Positions 9,172 through 18,472 of a DNA stretch of 45,100 nt are shown here, in pieces; within the stretch, counting starts at the first letter, position 1, and every line of letters starts with the position of its first letter. The stretch is taken from the NCBI GenBank assembly GCA_025350045.1, contig JANXYM010000063.1, positions 1-45,100 of the forward strand, written 5' to 3'. Made by a program: the position numbers and the translations under genes. The notes beneath the pieces are model-generated. The model made no database searches. It was not told where the DNA came from and saw only the letters and a program-made list of their open reading frames with translations. The stretch is from Methanomicrobiales archaeon. GTDB lineage: Archaea > Halobacteriota > Methanomicrobia > Methanomicrobiales > Methanospirillaceae.

Positions 9172-9880
9172 CACGATGAAAGATGTAAAAACAACATTTT
9201 ATGGACAATTCGACCCTCCTGTCGACAAACTGCTTTACCAACATTATTTTCAGGATTATGAAAAGCCAGGCTTTTTTGTGGAATGCGGCGCATTTGACGG
9301 AATAACCGAATGCAGTTGCAAATTTTTTGAAGAGACAATGCATTGGAGCGGTATCAATATCGAACCATCTCCTTGTATTTTTGAACAATTAACGAAAAAC
9401 AGGCCACACTCTACCAACGTGAATGCAGCTCTGTCAGATAAAAATGGATATTCGGTCTTTAACCAGGTCATTCACCCGGAATTCGGGGAATTGTGTACGA
9501 ATGGATCGCTATGCCATACCCCACAACATTTCAAACTTCTTGAGGATAGCGGCTGTTCATTTAAGGAATATAAGGTAAGGACCACAACCTGGAGGGATCT
9601 TATCAGGGATTTAAGGATTAGATCCGTTGATCTCCTGGTCCTTGATGTGGAAGGAGCGGAACACATGGTGATTGAGGGGATGAGAAAATGTTTCGTCCTG
9701 CCAAAAATCCTCTGCGTGGAACACGGGCATGTGGGGGGCGTAGATGCGGTAAAAAAGATGCTGGACCCTCTCGGTTATACATATGATTTCAGCTCAGAGG
9801 CAAATTCGTTTTTTGTCTTTTCATATCCTTTAAAAAAATACACCGGTATTCTTCGATCCTCCATCCTGTCAGGATTCTGA
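9161..9880 (+). CDS. FkbM-family SAM methyltransferase
   Basis: 239 residues. The SAM-binding motif is FFVECGAFDGITECSC (~33-48), followed by the acidic strand INIEPSP (~65-71) and the third motif DLLVLDVEGAEHMVIEGM (~164-181), the hallmark of FkbM O-methyltransferases. Cluster members often cap or decorate glycans. It overlaps the upstream glycosyltransferase by 11 bases; a second in-frame ATG at 9176 is an alternative start. It is the last gene of the island, and AT content drops after the following intergenic region. Confidence 0.88.
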   Translation: MSISTMKDVKTTFYGQFDPPVDKLLYQHYFQDYEKPGFFVECGAFDGITECSCKFFEETMHWSGINIEPSPCIFEQLTKNRPHSTNVNAALSDKNGYSVFNQVIHPEFGELCTNGSLCHTPQHFKLLEDSGCSFKEYKVRTTTWRDLIRDLRIRSVDLLVLDVEGAEHMVIEGMRKCFVLPKILCVEHGHVGGVDAVKKMLDPLGYTYDFSSEANSFFVFSYPLKKYTGILRSSILSGF

Positions 9881-10690
9881 GTCATCTTCCAATGATTCCT
9901 GGTGTAAAACGGTGGATGAAGAAGAAACAAGGTATGCATCCAAGGATTATAATGCAGAAACGAAGAAAAAGACTGGAAGAGTTTTACCAGGAAAGGGAGA
10001 GAAAAAAAATTATTTTTGGAATACATCGTTGCATCATTTAATTCAGCCATACAAATTTTTCCCGGGTATTTCAGGATTCCGTAATGAATGTTGTCAGGGT
10101 ACGGTGTCAATACAGCCCCTGAATCGTTTAATTTCCATGACGATATTTTCCGTAAAGTTTTCGTATCCGAAACTGAAATGAAAAAAATGACCGTATCTTG
10201 TCAGTATATCTTTTCACGGTCTGAAAATCGAATGCTTATCAATCGCGGGGTCGGTATTGTGAAAGCGGGGGGATAGAGACATGGTTAAAGCCCCCGTAAT
10301 TTCAGAGAGCGGACAGGATTTTCCGAGAGGTATAAAAATTAAGAGTTCTCCCGGAAAAAACCAAGCCCTCTGAAATGCGGAGGAGCAGCTGAAGAACCAC
10401 GACCAGATGTTTCATTATTCTTAAGGCAGAACTGTGGCCCCCTGTGCGGTTCTGTTATTAAAAGAATGATTGTCACTCTCTGACTGCATCAATCCATCTG
10501 ATCCCTGTATCACCGGTGACTGTACCCTTTTAAAAATCAGGATACTCTCCCCGGTTTCTATACGGAGTGCTGACAAAGGGTACATGATATCTCTGTTATC
10601 TCATGCAAGATGCAAAAAAAGGAGGATATATCGGTAATTCGTTTTCTGACCCGAAAATGAGAATCCCTTGGTTAAGAAAAACATTTTTTT
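9881..10690. other. 810-bp intergenic region between convergent genes, with structured elements
   Basis: No credible protein gene. It contains a C/G-run hairpin (CGGGGG 10266-10271 with CCCCCG 10291-10296) and a TATA-like GGTATAAAAATT near 10329-10340. A 9-bp inverted pair ATTTCAGAG/CTCTGAAAT flanks that TATA, and a 10-bp inverted repeat lies at 10521-10584. The short frames present lack family features and ribosome sites. Confidence 0.5.
10521..10584. repeat. Long hairpin with 10-bp perfect stem
   Basis: TGTACCCTTT (10521-10530) pairs with AAAGGGTACA (10575-10584). The loop of 44 bases has its own smaller pairing (CTCC..GGAG around CCGGTTTCTATACGG). It lies between two convergent genes and is too far from either stop to be a simple terminator, so a structured RNA is possible. 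Confidence 0.45.
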
Positions 10691-12631
10691 TCAATTTCCA
10701 ATCCATTTCCCGACAACCGGTGTCCAGCCGGGGGCTCCGAAGGAGTAGTACGTTGAGGTTGCGCCACTCCCGGTGCCAACCTTATCGACATACCACGAAC
10801 CATCCCGGTTGATGCCGATCATGGTCTTGACCGTGGTAACATTGATGTACCCTGTCCGCACTTTCGTATCGCTGCCTTCAGCATTACTCGCGGCTAAGGA
10901 GACCGTATAATTACCTGCCAGCAGGTACGTGTGCACGGGATTCTGTACGGTTGCATTCGTGACATTGCCATCACCAAACGTCCAGAGCCATGCAGCTGGC
11001 AGATTTGCTGAGCGGTCCGTAAAAGTTACGGTGAGGGACAAATTTCCGCTCGTCGGGGTTCCGGTGAAATCCGCAACAGGAGCGGCAGGAGGTGCAGCTG
11101 CAAGTGCACGGTATGCATCCAACCGTCCGCCCGTGCTGACTTTTCCGGAAAGAGAAGGTTTTGTTGCAACGGTCGAAAGGATGATATTTTTAATCTCTAT
11201 GGCTGTCAGCGACTGGTTTTTGGATTTAACCAGCGCCGCAACACCGGAAACATGAGGTGTTGCCATCGAGGTCCCCTGCATAGGGGTGTAACCCCCGTTA
11301 TAATAGGTGCTTAGAATATTCGTGCCCGGGGCAGAGAGGTCTACAGAAACCGGACCATAATTTGAGAACGATGCAAGGAGATCGTTATGATCGGTTGCAG
11401 CTACCCCGATGATATTTGAAGAAGTGTAATTGGAGGGATAATTAGGATTGGTACCATCGTCATTATTTCTACCATCATTCCCCGCTGCACAGACAACTAC
11501 TGCCGGAGAAGCATCAATCGCATCCTTGAGGGATTGTGAATAACCTCCACCACCCCAAGAGTTACTGATCACGGAGGCACCATTTGCATTTGCGTACAGG
11601 ATCGCTGAAACGGCATCGGACGTTAATCCCGTTCCCCCACTATTCAAAAATTTCAGGGCCATAATTCTTGTATGCCAGTTTACCCCCGTCACGCCAAGGG
11701 CATTGTTTCCCACGGCACCGATGGTTCCTGAAACATGGGTTCCATGACCGTTATCATCAACCGGATCGAAGGTATTGGTGATAAAATTCCACCCATGGAC
11801 ATCGTCGATGTAACCATTATGGTCATCATCGATACCGTTACCGGGAATTTCTCCCGGATTTGTCCAGATATTTGCCGAAAGGTCACTGTGGGTATACAGC
11901 ACCCCGGTATCAACTACCGCAACAATGATATTGTTTGATCCGGTTGAAAGATCCCATGCAGGCGTTGCGTTGATATCCGCACCCGGGGTTCCTCCGGTCT
12001 GCCCGGTGTTTTTGAGTCCCCACAATGAGGTAAAGGATGGATCATTGGGGGTTGCAAAAATATGCAGGGGATCTGCACCCTGAACGAACGAACCTGCTTC
12101 ACCGGGCGGGATAGAGATAATATAATCCGGTTCTACATACAGGACATCAGGATTCGACTGGTACTCTTTAATCGCAGATTGCACATCCATTCCGTCTGCC
12201 AGTTGGACAACCTGCAATCCGGAAACACCTTCGGAACCGAAATCTTTCTTTACCGTTGACCCGACCTTGGCATTTGCTAGGCGTATTTTGTCATTTGATG
12301 GAGAAAAAGCGCTATTGCTCTGGGATTTAAACCGGACGATCACACGGTCAGCAACATATTTTCGCCCGTAGACAGGATCCATGGTAACCATAACCGGGGA
12401 CGTCTCAAGGGAATCAGTAGTGTCTGTCGGGGAAATTCCCCCGGAAACGCCATTTGATTGAGGAGAGAGAATTGCTGATTCGTTGAAGGTCAAATTTTTT
12501 GAGGAGGGGGGGGAGGAGAGTGCATGAGCCCCCGGATAATTCACAGACAGATTCATATCTTCTGCACTGATCGGTTGTATTATTATGAAGAGAATCGCAA
12601 GCCCCAGACAACATATTCCTACTGATTTCAT
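10691..12631 (-). CDS. Secreted subtilisin-like (S8) protease with PKD domain and one FG-GAP-like repeat
   Basis: 646 residues from the ATG at 12631, chosen because GAGGT lies four bases upstream; an ATG at 12646 would add five. There is a signal sequence to about residue 23. An I9-like propeptide (~90-172: VADRVIVRFKSQS, LYVEPDYII) comes first. The catalytic domain has D241 (VAVVDTG), H296 (NGHGTHVSG), N385 (CAAGNDG) and S455 (GTSMATPHVSG). A PKD domain follows (~517-598, WTFGDG). A final ~44-residue segment (DGSWYVDKVGTGS, FGAPGWTPVVG) matches the repeats ending the multicopper oxidase upstream. It is a complete, probably active exo-protease, surface-held or released. The role of the tail is unknown. 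Confidence 0.93.
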   Translation of the reverse strand: MKSVGICCLGLAILFIIIQPISAEDMNLSVNYPGAHALSSPPSSKNLTFNESAILSPQSNGVSGGISPTDTTDSLETSPVMVTMDPVYGRKYVADRVIVRFKSQSNSAFSPSNDKIRLANAKVGSTVKKDFGSEGVSGLQVVQLADGMDVQSAIKEYQSNPDVLYVEPDYIISIPPGEAGSFVQGADPLHIFATPNDPSFTSLWGLKNTGQTGGTPGADINATPAWDLSTGSNNIIVAVVDTGVLYTHSDLSANIWTNPGEIPGNGIDDDHNGYIDDVHGWNFITNTFDPVDDNGHGTHVSGTIGAVGNNALGVTGVNWHTRIMALKFLNSGGTGLTSDAVSAILYANANGASVISNSWGGGGYSQSLKDAIDASPAVVVCAAGNDGRNNDDGTNPNYPSNYTSSNIIGVAATDHNDLLASFSNYGPVSVDLSAPGTNILSTYYNGGYTPMQGTSMATPHVSGVAALVKSKNQSLTAIEIKNIILSTVATKPSLSGKVSTGGRLDAYRALAAAPPAAPVADFTGTPTSGNLSLTVTFTDRSANLPAAWLWTFGDGNVTNATVQNPVHTYLLAGNYTVSLAASNAEGSDTKVRTGYINVTTVKTMIGINRDGSWYVDKVGTGSGATSTYYSFGAPGWTPVVGKWIGN

Positions 12632-13154
12632 GGTAACCTCATTCATCTATTGGAAGTCTTCCAAAGCGAATAAATCCTATGTCATAATAGTATGGCAGAG
12701 ACATGAATTTACTGGTTGTTACCTGTACAACCCTATTATTGTCAGCACCCGTGCTGGCAGGGAACTAAAAGGTAAATGGTGATGGGCGAATCTGAACAGA
12801 ATATTGCATACATTTTTGAGAAGACCGTCATTCAATGATTTTTTTCTCCCCAAAGGATCATTCCAGGAAATTGTCTGGGGCATCGGTACTGTCCTGTTTC
12901 CATGCGGGAACAACAAAGCTGATCAGCATTTTTGAGCAGGATATGGGGGAAAACCATTCAGCCGATACATTCGGTTTTTTATCAGTTCCTGAAGTTAAAA
13001 AGAGAAGAAAATTAGGCTCTGGATAAAATCTATTATTATCAAATAACACATTCAGGTTTTTGAGATTTCGAGTGTGATCCCCTCACTCCTCTAAGGGAGA
13101 GGCAAACCCGGCGGAGTACCCTCTTTTCATCTGATAGGATCCAATCCCTGTGTC

Positions 13155-13190
13155 ACTATCGCCATGGAGGGTTGCCATAGCGGCGGGGGC
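13155..13190. repeat. Dispersed intergenic module, copy 1
   Basis: ACTATCGCCATGGAGGGTTG followed by CCATAGCGGCGGGG. It aligns with 18438-18472 and 23434-23468; all three share GG(A/G)GG...CATAGCGGC-GGG. A small hairpin CCTCT..AGAGG lies just upstream (13088-13102), and copy 2 has a related hairpin on the same side. Confidence 0.6.
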
Positions 13191-13267
13191 AGGACCGAAA
13201 AGCTCCCCGGAGCGTGGAAACATTGTACCTGAGTATGAGATATGGATGATTTTGTATAAAATTCGTG

Positions 13268-13287
13268 GGATAAATAATAGTTTATCC
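13268..13287 (-). terminator. Probable terminator of the multicopper oxidase gene
   Basis: GGATAAA / TTTATCC inverted repeat with a six-base loop, about 60 bases past the stop codon. It is reached on the minus strand through T-rich sequence (TTGTTTATTTTT). Confidence 0.45.
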
Positions 13288-13348
13288 AATTGGTAAAAAT
13301 AAACAATTTTTTAAAGATCTCCCTACGAAAAAAAGGGTTTTGTTCTTA

Positions 13349-16300
13349 TCACCACACTCCGGTTATGGGCGTGAAGCCGGGTGATCCGAAGACATAGTAG
13401 GTCGATGTCGCTGCACTCCCTGTGCCGACCTTATCGAGATACCAGGAACCATTCTGGTAGACACCAAGCTCGGTTATCCTGTCCCCATTCCAATCGGCTA
13501 CAACAGGAGTCCAACCGGGTGCTCCGAAGCCGTATAAGGTTGCAGTTGCTGCACTTCCTGTGCCGACTTTATCGAGATACCAGGAACCATTCTTGTAGAT
13601 ACCAACCTTGGTTTTCCCGTCCCCATTCCAGTCGCCCACAACCGGCTTCCAACTGGGTGCTCCGAAGCCGTATAAGGTTGCAGTTGCTGCACTTCCTGTG
13701 CCGACTTTATCGAGATACCAGGAACCATTCTGATAAACGCCAATCTTGGTTTTCCCATCCCCGGTCCAATCGCCTACAACAGGAGTCCAACCGGGTGCTC
13801 CGAAGCCGTAAAAGGTTGCAGTTGCTGCACTCCCGGTGCCGACCTTATCGAGATACCAGGAACCATTCTGGTAAACGCCAATCTTGGTCTTCCCATCCCC
13901 GGTCCAATCGCCCGTGACATTTTGCCACCCCGGTGCTCCGAAGGAATAGTAGGTTGCAGTGGGTACATTTGCTGTTCCGTTTTTATCAAGATACCACGAA
14001 CCATTCTGGTAGATGCCGATTTTCACATTCGACAGTATCTGGGTTGCTACATTCGACGGCGTAGAATTCACTGCAATATTCGGATAACCAACAGTTCCGG
14101 AATACACGGTGGTATCGCCGACCACGTTGGTTGCCATGACCCGGTAGTAGTACGTTGTATTCAATGCAACCGGTGCATTGTTATACGTCACCATACCGCC
14201 GGATTGCGGTCCTGTTGTTGACGGGGCCCGGGCAATATCAATCCATGGCCCGGCCAAGCTCAGCGCTCTCTGGATGCTCCAGTTTGTTTCAGAGACTGAA
14301 TTATCCTTCCAGGTCAGCGTCACATTAGGACTGGTGTTAGGTCCGATCCACTTGGCTGTGAGGTTTGACGGGGGTATCCGCGGGGCTACTGCTACCGCCT
14401 GCGAGCGCATCATATCCTGCTCTTCATGGCCCAGCAGGTGGCAGTGCCAGACATATTCCCAGCCAAAGTTGACCATGCGGTTCACAACCGGGGCCTGTCC
14501 GCCACTCGGATCCAGACCTATGAACTCCATCGGGGCTGATGAGCCCAGCGGAGTGAGCGGGTTGAGAGGCCGGATACTGTTGGGAAGTTCCCAGGGAAGT
14601 ACGGGCTTGATTGGCCTCATTGCCACGATGATATCTTCCAAGGCATTTACCTGGACCGATTCTTTCCAGCCCAGCTCATTTTCATGGGGTGGGAGAACTG
14701 TTCCGTCCCAGCTGATCCGGTTGATCACCTGGAGATTATACATGTGCCAGTGCATGATATGGGTGTCCACACCGTTATGGGTGAACTTCCAGATCTGGGT
14801 ACCGTCCCCGAGGGTGCCGATCAGCGCCGTGCTTCCTTCGGAGTTGTTGAAGACCTCGGTGGGGGGATCTGCATACCCGTACCCTATCGCCTGCTCAAGA
14901 TTCGTAGAAGACCGGGGGATCTCCACGCCCAGCACCGCAGTGATACGGCCATAATTGGGTTCAAAGCCTTCAACAATCGCCTTTGGAATCATGTTCATGG
15001 TTACCGGGGCAGCTGCTCCCATGGGAGTGAAGGTAACCGACGTGTTCTCAAGCTTGACATAGTTGTTCGTGTTCACTGCGCCAAAGGGCGTGTTGTATGC
15101 CGCCTGAGGTACTATGGGTTTGTCCTGGTACACTGCATAGGCAGCCGGCAACGCGGTATTCAGGTTGGCCCTGTTGTAGGCCGCGGTATTACCGAGCGTC
15201 GTGTTGACCTGGATCTGCATGATCGTCCGCGTGTTGGGACCGTATCCTGCAAGGGTTGTAGGTGCACCACCGATTGCCGTCTGATCTGCATCGCCCGTGT
15301 AGAAGTCGTACCGTGTGTCAAAACCCGGAGCCGGCGCAGGTGCATCGTTGTAGAGGATCAGTTTGGCACCGTTCGGATAGCCTGAGAAGTCCACGATAAC
15401 ATCGGCCCGTTCAGCGGGCCCGAGATAGAGTGAATGGTTCGTAACCGGAATGACTACGGTGCTTCGCAGCAGGGTGTTATACCCGATGGGCGTGGCGTTG
15501 ATCACCGCAGGTGCGGGCAGGAATCCGCCTTCAGTACCGATCTGGATCCATTGCGGACCGCGTGTTGTTGGATCGGGTACTCCTCCGGGCCTGAGATCTG
15601 TTGGCCATTCTGCCGGCCAACCGGCAGTCGGCACCGCCGGAACCATCGTGACTTCACCGGAACTCTTGTTCAATAATGCCGTTCCGGCCCACATAGGGGC
15701 GCTGGACGAAGCATTATACAACTGCAGGTTCCAGAACCGTTCCTGTGCTGCATTCAGGATGCGGAACCGGACCGCTGTTGCTCCTACCTGTACAACCGGG
15801 TAGGGATTACCATTGACCATGGGGGTATCCAGGAAAGTTTCCGGTACCTGTGAGGGGTTGAGGGTTCCGGGCATCCGCGGGGGCTCCCAGGGTGCGAGGA
15901 CAGGATCGTAATAGGTGTTGGGTAAATCCGGGTGAAGGAACCCCATACGCGGGGGCTGGGCCCAGGCACCATAGTCCCACCGGCCCATAGGATTCACGCC
16001 GAAATTCTGAAGGTTCTGGGCGGGCATGTAGACATGCGGATAATACAGCTCACCGCTCTTTGGCCATGCACGCGATGCATTTGCTCCCCAGTTCCAGGTA
16101 GGATCCTGGTTTTGCATCTGGGTCGCATTGGGCACAAAACTCTTGTCCTGGATAACCAGCGGCGTCCCGACACCGGGAAGAACCGTCAACAGGCCGGGGT
16201 TGGCGCCGGCAACGTTGGTACCGTAGATAAGATCCTTCTCAGTCTGGTCCGTGACAAGGTAACCGGCTGCTTCACCGGCATACACGTTAAGACGGGTAAT

Positions 16301-17554
16301 GCCCATCGCATGATCGTGGTAAAACATCAGCCGGGCACTCTGCTGGTTGGTATAGTAGAACGTCAGGGTTCCCACGGGTTCCACGCCACCATCCATATCC
16401 GGGACGTTTTTCACACTGACACCTTCAGGATAGGAGGTAACCTGCCCTGCCGGGGTTGTCCACTGGTGCGGCGTACCGTCGCTGATCCAGGGGGTGTTGC
16501 CGCCATGCAGGTGAAGCGTAGCACGGTTCTCGGTATAGTCACCTGCACCCGCGCCTAAGGGACCGTTTCCTTGTCCCATGATCGTATGGTCCGTCGGTAT
16601 GAACAGATTCCCATTCGTACCGGTACCGAGGTAATTGTGGAACTTGATACGGGTTGCCCTGTCTTTCGTAGCGATAATGAGCGGGCCAAGGTAATGGGGA
16701 TTTTCATACGCAAAGACCTGGGCACCAACGGCATTCAATATCGGACTGCCATTCAGATACCTCAGGGCAAGATGCTTGCTGCCGGGCCCGGCGTTTGCGG
16801 GCGTCTCGAGCTGAACATAGCCACGGAGTGTCGTACTGTTGAGATCCGAATGCATCTGCTCGACATAATCTACCAGGGCTATCTCATAACTGTCGTTATT
16901 GGGATAGGAGGTTGTATCAGCAACAGCAACGGGGATGTATTGCCCGAGATTGTTTGCTCCCAACGGTCTAAGTCCTGGCAGAGTATCAACGAACTTCCGG
17001 ATACCGGTCCCGGCGGTTGCATTCCCGAGGGCATCGGCAGGGACGGGAAGCTGACTGAGCGCGTAATTAGCGTTCGTGCCAAAATAGTCCGGCGGTCCTC
17101 CGGGTGAAGGGGGGGCGACCATGATTGAATTCCCGCCCGTAGTGGTTTTTGGCTGACCGAGACCCAGTGCCTCAGCACGGTCTGCTGCGGCAAACCTGTC
17201 GGCAGTGGTGATGTTATGCATCCTCATCACTTTGTGGTCAATAAATGCCTGCTCCAGAACCGGGTCTGCGACCCCCAGCTGCTGAACACTCGGCATATTG
17301 ATCTCAGGTGTAGGTGAGGGTGTTCCAATCAGAGTCTGACTCACTACTGAGCCCGTGACTGGCTGAATCTCGGGGGCAGCTGGGGTTACATTCAGGGTCT
17401 GGATTACTGGCGCAATTGTTGCACCAGTACCGGACTCTGCACTCACCAGACTGCAACTCATCACAAGCAATATCCCGATAATGAATATCAATCGGATTAT
17501 TTTGCTATCACATGTTGGAGTGTTTTTTTCTCCAAACGATCGGTTGCGCATCAT
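13349..17554 (-). CDS. Giant secreted multicopper oxidase with FN3 and FG-GAP-like repeats
   Basis: 1401 residues from the ATG at 17554. I chose it over upstream codons because GGGAG lies six bases before it and a TATA box (17619-17628) places transcription between it and the longer start. A signal anchor (IIRLIFIIGILLVMSCSLVSA) is followed by cupredoxin domains. All copper ligands are present: H348-L-H350, H413-D-H415, H932-x2-H935-W-H937, H1037-C1038-H1039 with H1043 and M1048. An FN3-like domain (~1067-1160) and five 46-residue repeats (GSWYLDKVGTGS...FGAPGWTPVVGDW.GDGKTK) finish the protein. The closest classes are CotA, bilirubin-oxidase and phenoxazinone-type enzymes that reduce O2 while oxidising phenols, metals or pigments. 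The substrate is unknown. Confidence 0.92.
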   Translation of the reverse strand: MMRNRSFGEKNTPTCDSKIIRLIFIIGILLVMSCSLVSAESGTGATIAPVIQTLNVTPAAPEIQPVTGSVVSQTLIGTPSPTPEINMPSVQQLGVADPVLEQAFIDHKVMRMHNITTADRFAAADRAEALGLGQPKTTTGGNSIMVAPPSPGGPPDYFGTNANYALSQLPVPADALGNATAGTGIRKFVDTLPGLRPLGANNLGQYIPVAVADTTSYPNNDSYEIALVDYVEQMHSDLNSTTLRGYVQLETPANAGPGSKHLALRYLNGSPILNAVGAQVFAYENPHYLGPLIIATKDRATRIKFHNYLGTGTNGNLFIPTDHTIMGQGNGPLGAGAGDYTENRATLHLHGGNTPWISDGTPHQWTTPAGQVTSYPEGVSVKNVPDMDGGVEPVGTLTFYYTNQQSARLMFYHDHAMGITRLNVYAGEAAGYLVTDQTEKDLIYGTNVAGANPGLLTVLPGVGTPLVIQDKSFVPNATQMQNQDPTWNWGANASRAWPKSGELYYPHVYMPAQNLQNFGVNPMGRWDYGAWAQPPRMGFLHPDLPNTYYDPVLAPWEPPRMPGTLNPSQVPETFLDTPMVNGNPYPVVQVGATAVRFRILNAAQERFWNLQLYNASSSAPMWAGTALLNKSSGEVTMVPAVPTAGWPAEWPTDLRPGGVPDPTTRGPQWIQIGTEGGFLPAPAVINATPIGYNTLLRSTVVIPVTNHSLYLGPAERADVIVDFSGYPNGAKLILYNDAPAPAPGFDTRYDFYTGDADQTAIGGAPTTLAGYGPNTRTIMQIQVNTTLGNTAAYNRANLNTALPAAYAVYQDKPIVPQAAYNTPFGAVNTNNYVKLENTSVTFTPMGAAAPVTMNMIPKAIVEGFEPNYGRITAVLGVEIPRSSTNLEQAIGYGYADPPTEVFNNSEGSTALIGTLGDGTQIWKFTHNGVDTHIMHWHMYNLQVINRISWDGTVLPPHENELGWKESVQVNALEDIIVAMRPIKPVLPWELPNSIRPLNPLTPLGSSAPMEFIGLDPSGGQAPVVNRMVNFGWEYVWHCHLLGHEEQDMMRSQAVAVAPRIPPSNLTAKWIGPNTSPNVTLTWKDNSVSETNWSIQRALSLAGPWIDIARAPSTTGPQSGGMVTYNNAPVALNTTYYYRVMATNVVGDTTVYSGTVGYPNIAVNSTPSNVATQILSNVKIGIYQNGSWYLDKNGTANVPTATYYSFGAPGWQNVTGDWTGDGKTKIGVYQNGSWYLDKVGTGSAATATFYGFGAPGWTPVVGDWTGDGKTKIGVYQNGSWYLDKVGTGSAATATLYGFGAPSWKPVVGDWNGDGKTKVGIYKNGSWYLDKVGTGSAATATLYGFGAPGWTPVVADWNGDRITELGVYQNGSWYLDKVGTGSAATSTYYVFGSPGFTPITGVW
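13352..14020 (-). repeat. Five tandem 138-bp coding repeats (FG-GAP-like)
   Basis: The marker ATACCA(G/C)GAACCATTCT recurs at 13439, 13577, 13715, 13853 and 13991, exactly 138 bases apart. It encodes 46-residue units ending GDW(T/N)GDGKTK, the Ca2+-loop-like signature of FG-GAP/VCBS propeller repeats. Copies 2-4 (from the N-terminal side) are nearly identical at DNA level. The first and last diverge more, as expected for unequal crossing-over. A single related unit closes the neighbouring protease gene. Confidence 0.9.
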
Positions 17555-17618
17555 ACCATTCTCCCAAAATGAAATCATGACAGAGAGGGTAGAAGCACAA
17601 TTCCATCGAAGGAAAAAC

Positions 17619-17628
17619 ACTTTATACC
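17619..17628 (-). promoter_or_regulatory. TATA box of the multicopper oxidase gene
   Basis: GGTATAAAGT on the minus strand. Transcription would begin near 17600, about 45 bases before the ATG at 17554, and after any longer start codon. Confidence 0.55.
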
Positions 17629-18163
17629 CATTGTCAGGATATTTCCTCATGTGTTATCAAAATTAATAAACATTGTGATCGCCCTTTTTAAATAAAAATT
17701 TCATCATCTGGGAATCCAGAAACGAGACAGGATCAGACCACGGAAATTTTTCGTTCAGGAAAATAATTTCGGGTTGCGCACCGGATATACGGGAGGTTTT
17801 ATTTATTTTCCGGAATGTCATACCATTCAGAACAGAGGTTATGGAACTGATAGGAGCAGATATTCAGAAGAAGAGGTAATTTCCACTGAAACAAGTAAGA
17901 AGGGGGTGAAAAGGAATCTGAAATTCAGGGTACCGGAAAATATCTCCTGTATCAGGGGAAGCTGCGGGAAAAATGGATTTCCTGGCGTTGGGAAAAAATT
18001 GATCCGGAGCAATGCACATGAACGGGTGTTTGCACCAGGACAATGAAAACCGGCCCCTCTCGTGTTTTGCACGAGCAGAACGGGACGTAGTTCAATTTTT
18101 CTGGCTTTGTTGAAATCCTGTATTCTTTTGATTGACTTCCTCTTATCGGCTGTTTGGAGGCTT

Positions 18164-18210
18164 CCCCCCCTCTCTACCTAAAGAGGGGAGGCAGCCCAAA
18201 GGGTGCACCC
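18164..18210. repeat. Paired palindromes (REP-like)
   Basis: CCCCTCT/AGAGGGG with an eight-base loop, followed by the perfect palindrome GGGTGCACCC. A related but degraded layout (CCTCT..AGAGG then CCCGGCGGAGTACCC) precedes the dispersed module at 13088-13123. Confidence 0.45.
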
Positions 18211-18437
18211 CTTGACCTCCCTCGTTTTGGAAGGATTCAACAGAGCCATTTTTCTGTTAAGTCACTCAGTTTCACCGGGGGATTTTATAAGAAATCCCGT
18301 TTTTTTGGTTTTATTACGTCCATGCATTCAGGTAATTCCGGGCGTGACACCCTATCTATTCTGAAGAGGGAAGCAGTCCGGGAGGAGAATCCCTTTGTTC
18401 CTCTTTCGTCATTGGTTCAATTCACCCCCTTTTTGTC

Positions 18438-18472
18438 CTATCGCGGTGGAGGGATATCATAGCGGCCGGGTA
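18438..18472. repeat. Dispersed intergenic module, copy 2
   Basis: CTATCGCGGTGGAGGGATAT followed by CATAGCGGCCGGG. It is aligned with the copies at 13155 and 23434. Read on the minus strand all three can encode PAAM(I/A)(S/T)(L/P)H(R/G)D, with the proline codon differing only in its third base. Confidence 0.6.

Larger units (their letters stand above)
12632..13348. other. 717-bp intergenic region between two minus-strand surface genes
   Basis: On the minus strand the protease promoter probably lies around 12665-12685 (TTTATTC). Close to the oxidase 3' end are an AT-rich hairpin (GGATAAA 13268-13274 / TTTATCC 13281-13287) and T-runs that suit termination. In the middle is one copy of a dispersed CATAGCGGC module (about 13155-13190). 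The short frames here do not resemble genes. Confidence 0.5.

Noticed and set aside
9891-10181. Small basic ORFs after the FkbM gene
   Set aside because: Neither a 49-codon frame from 9891 nor the 89-codon frame from 9912 has a ribosome site or family pattern.
12719-13049. Short frames in the protease-oxidase gap on both strands
   Set aside because: They overlap each other and lack motifs.
13352-14020. Possible CRISPR array
   Set aside because: The 138-bp periods are contiguous, coding, and have no spacers; they translate to protein repeats.
14178-17107. Long plus-strand frames antisense to the multicopper oxidase (up to 258 codons)
   Set aside because: They are shadows of a GC-rich coding strand; no ribosome sites or family motifs, and the minus-strand protein is complete with all catalytic residues.
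17555-17650. Upstream extension of the multicopper oxidase by 32 codons
   Set aside because: The TATA box at 17619-17628 lies inside it, and the ATG at 17554 has the only good ribosome site.
17774-18046. 90-codon frame upstream of the oxidase
   Set aside because: No ribosome site, no domain, and composition like the surrounding gap.
18164-18210. Insertion-sequence ends
   Set aside because: Palindromes are present, but no transposase frame and no flanking direct repeats were found.
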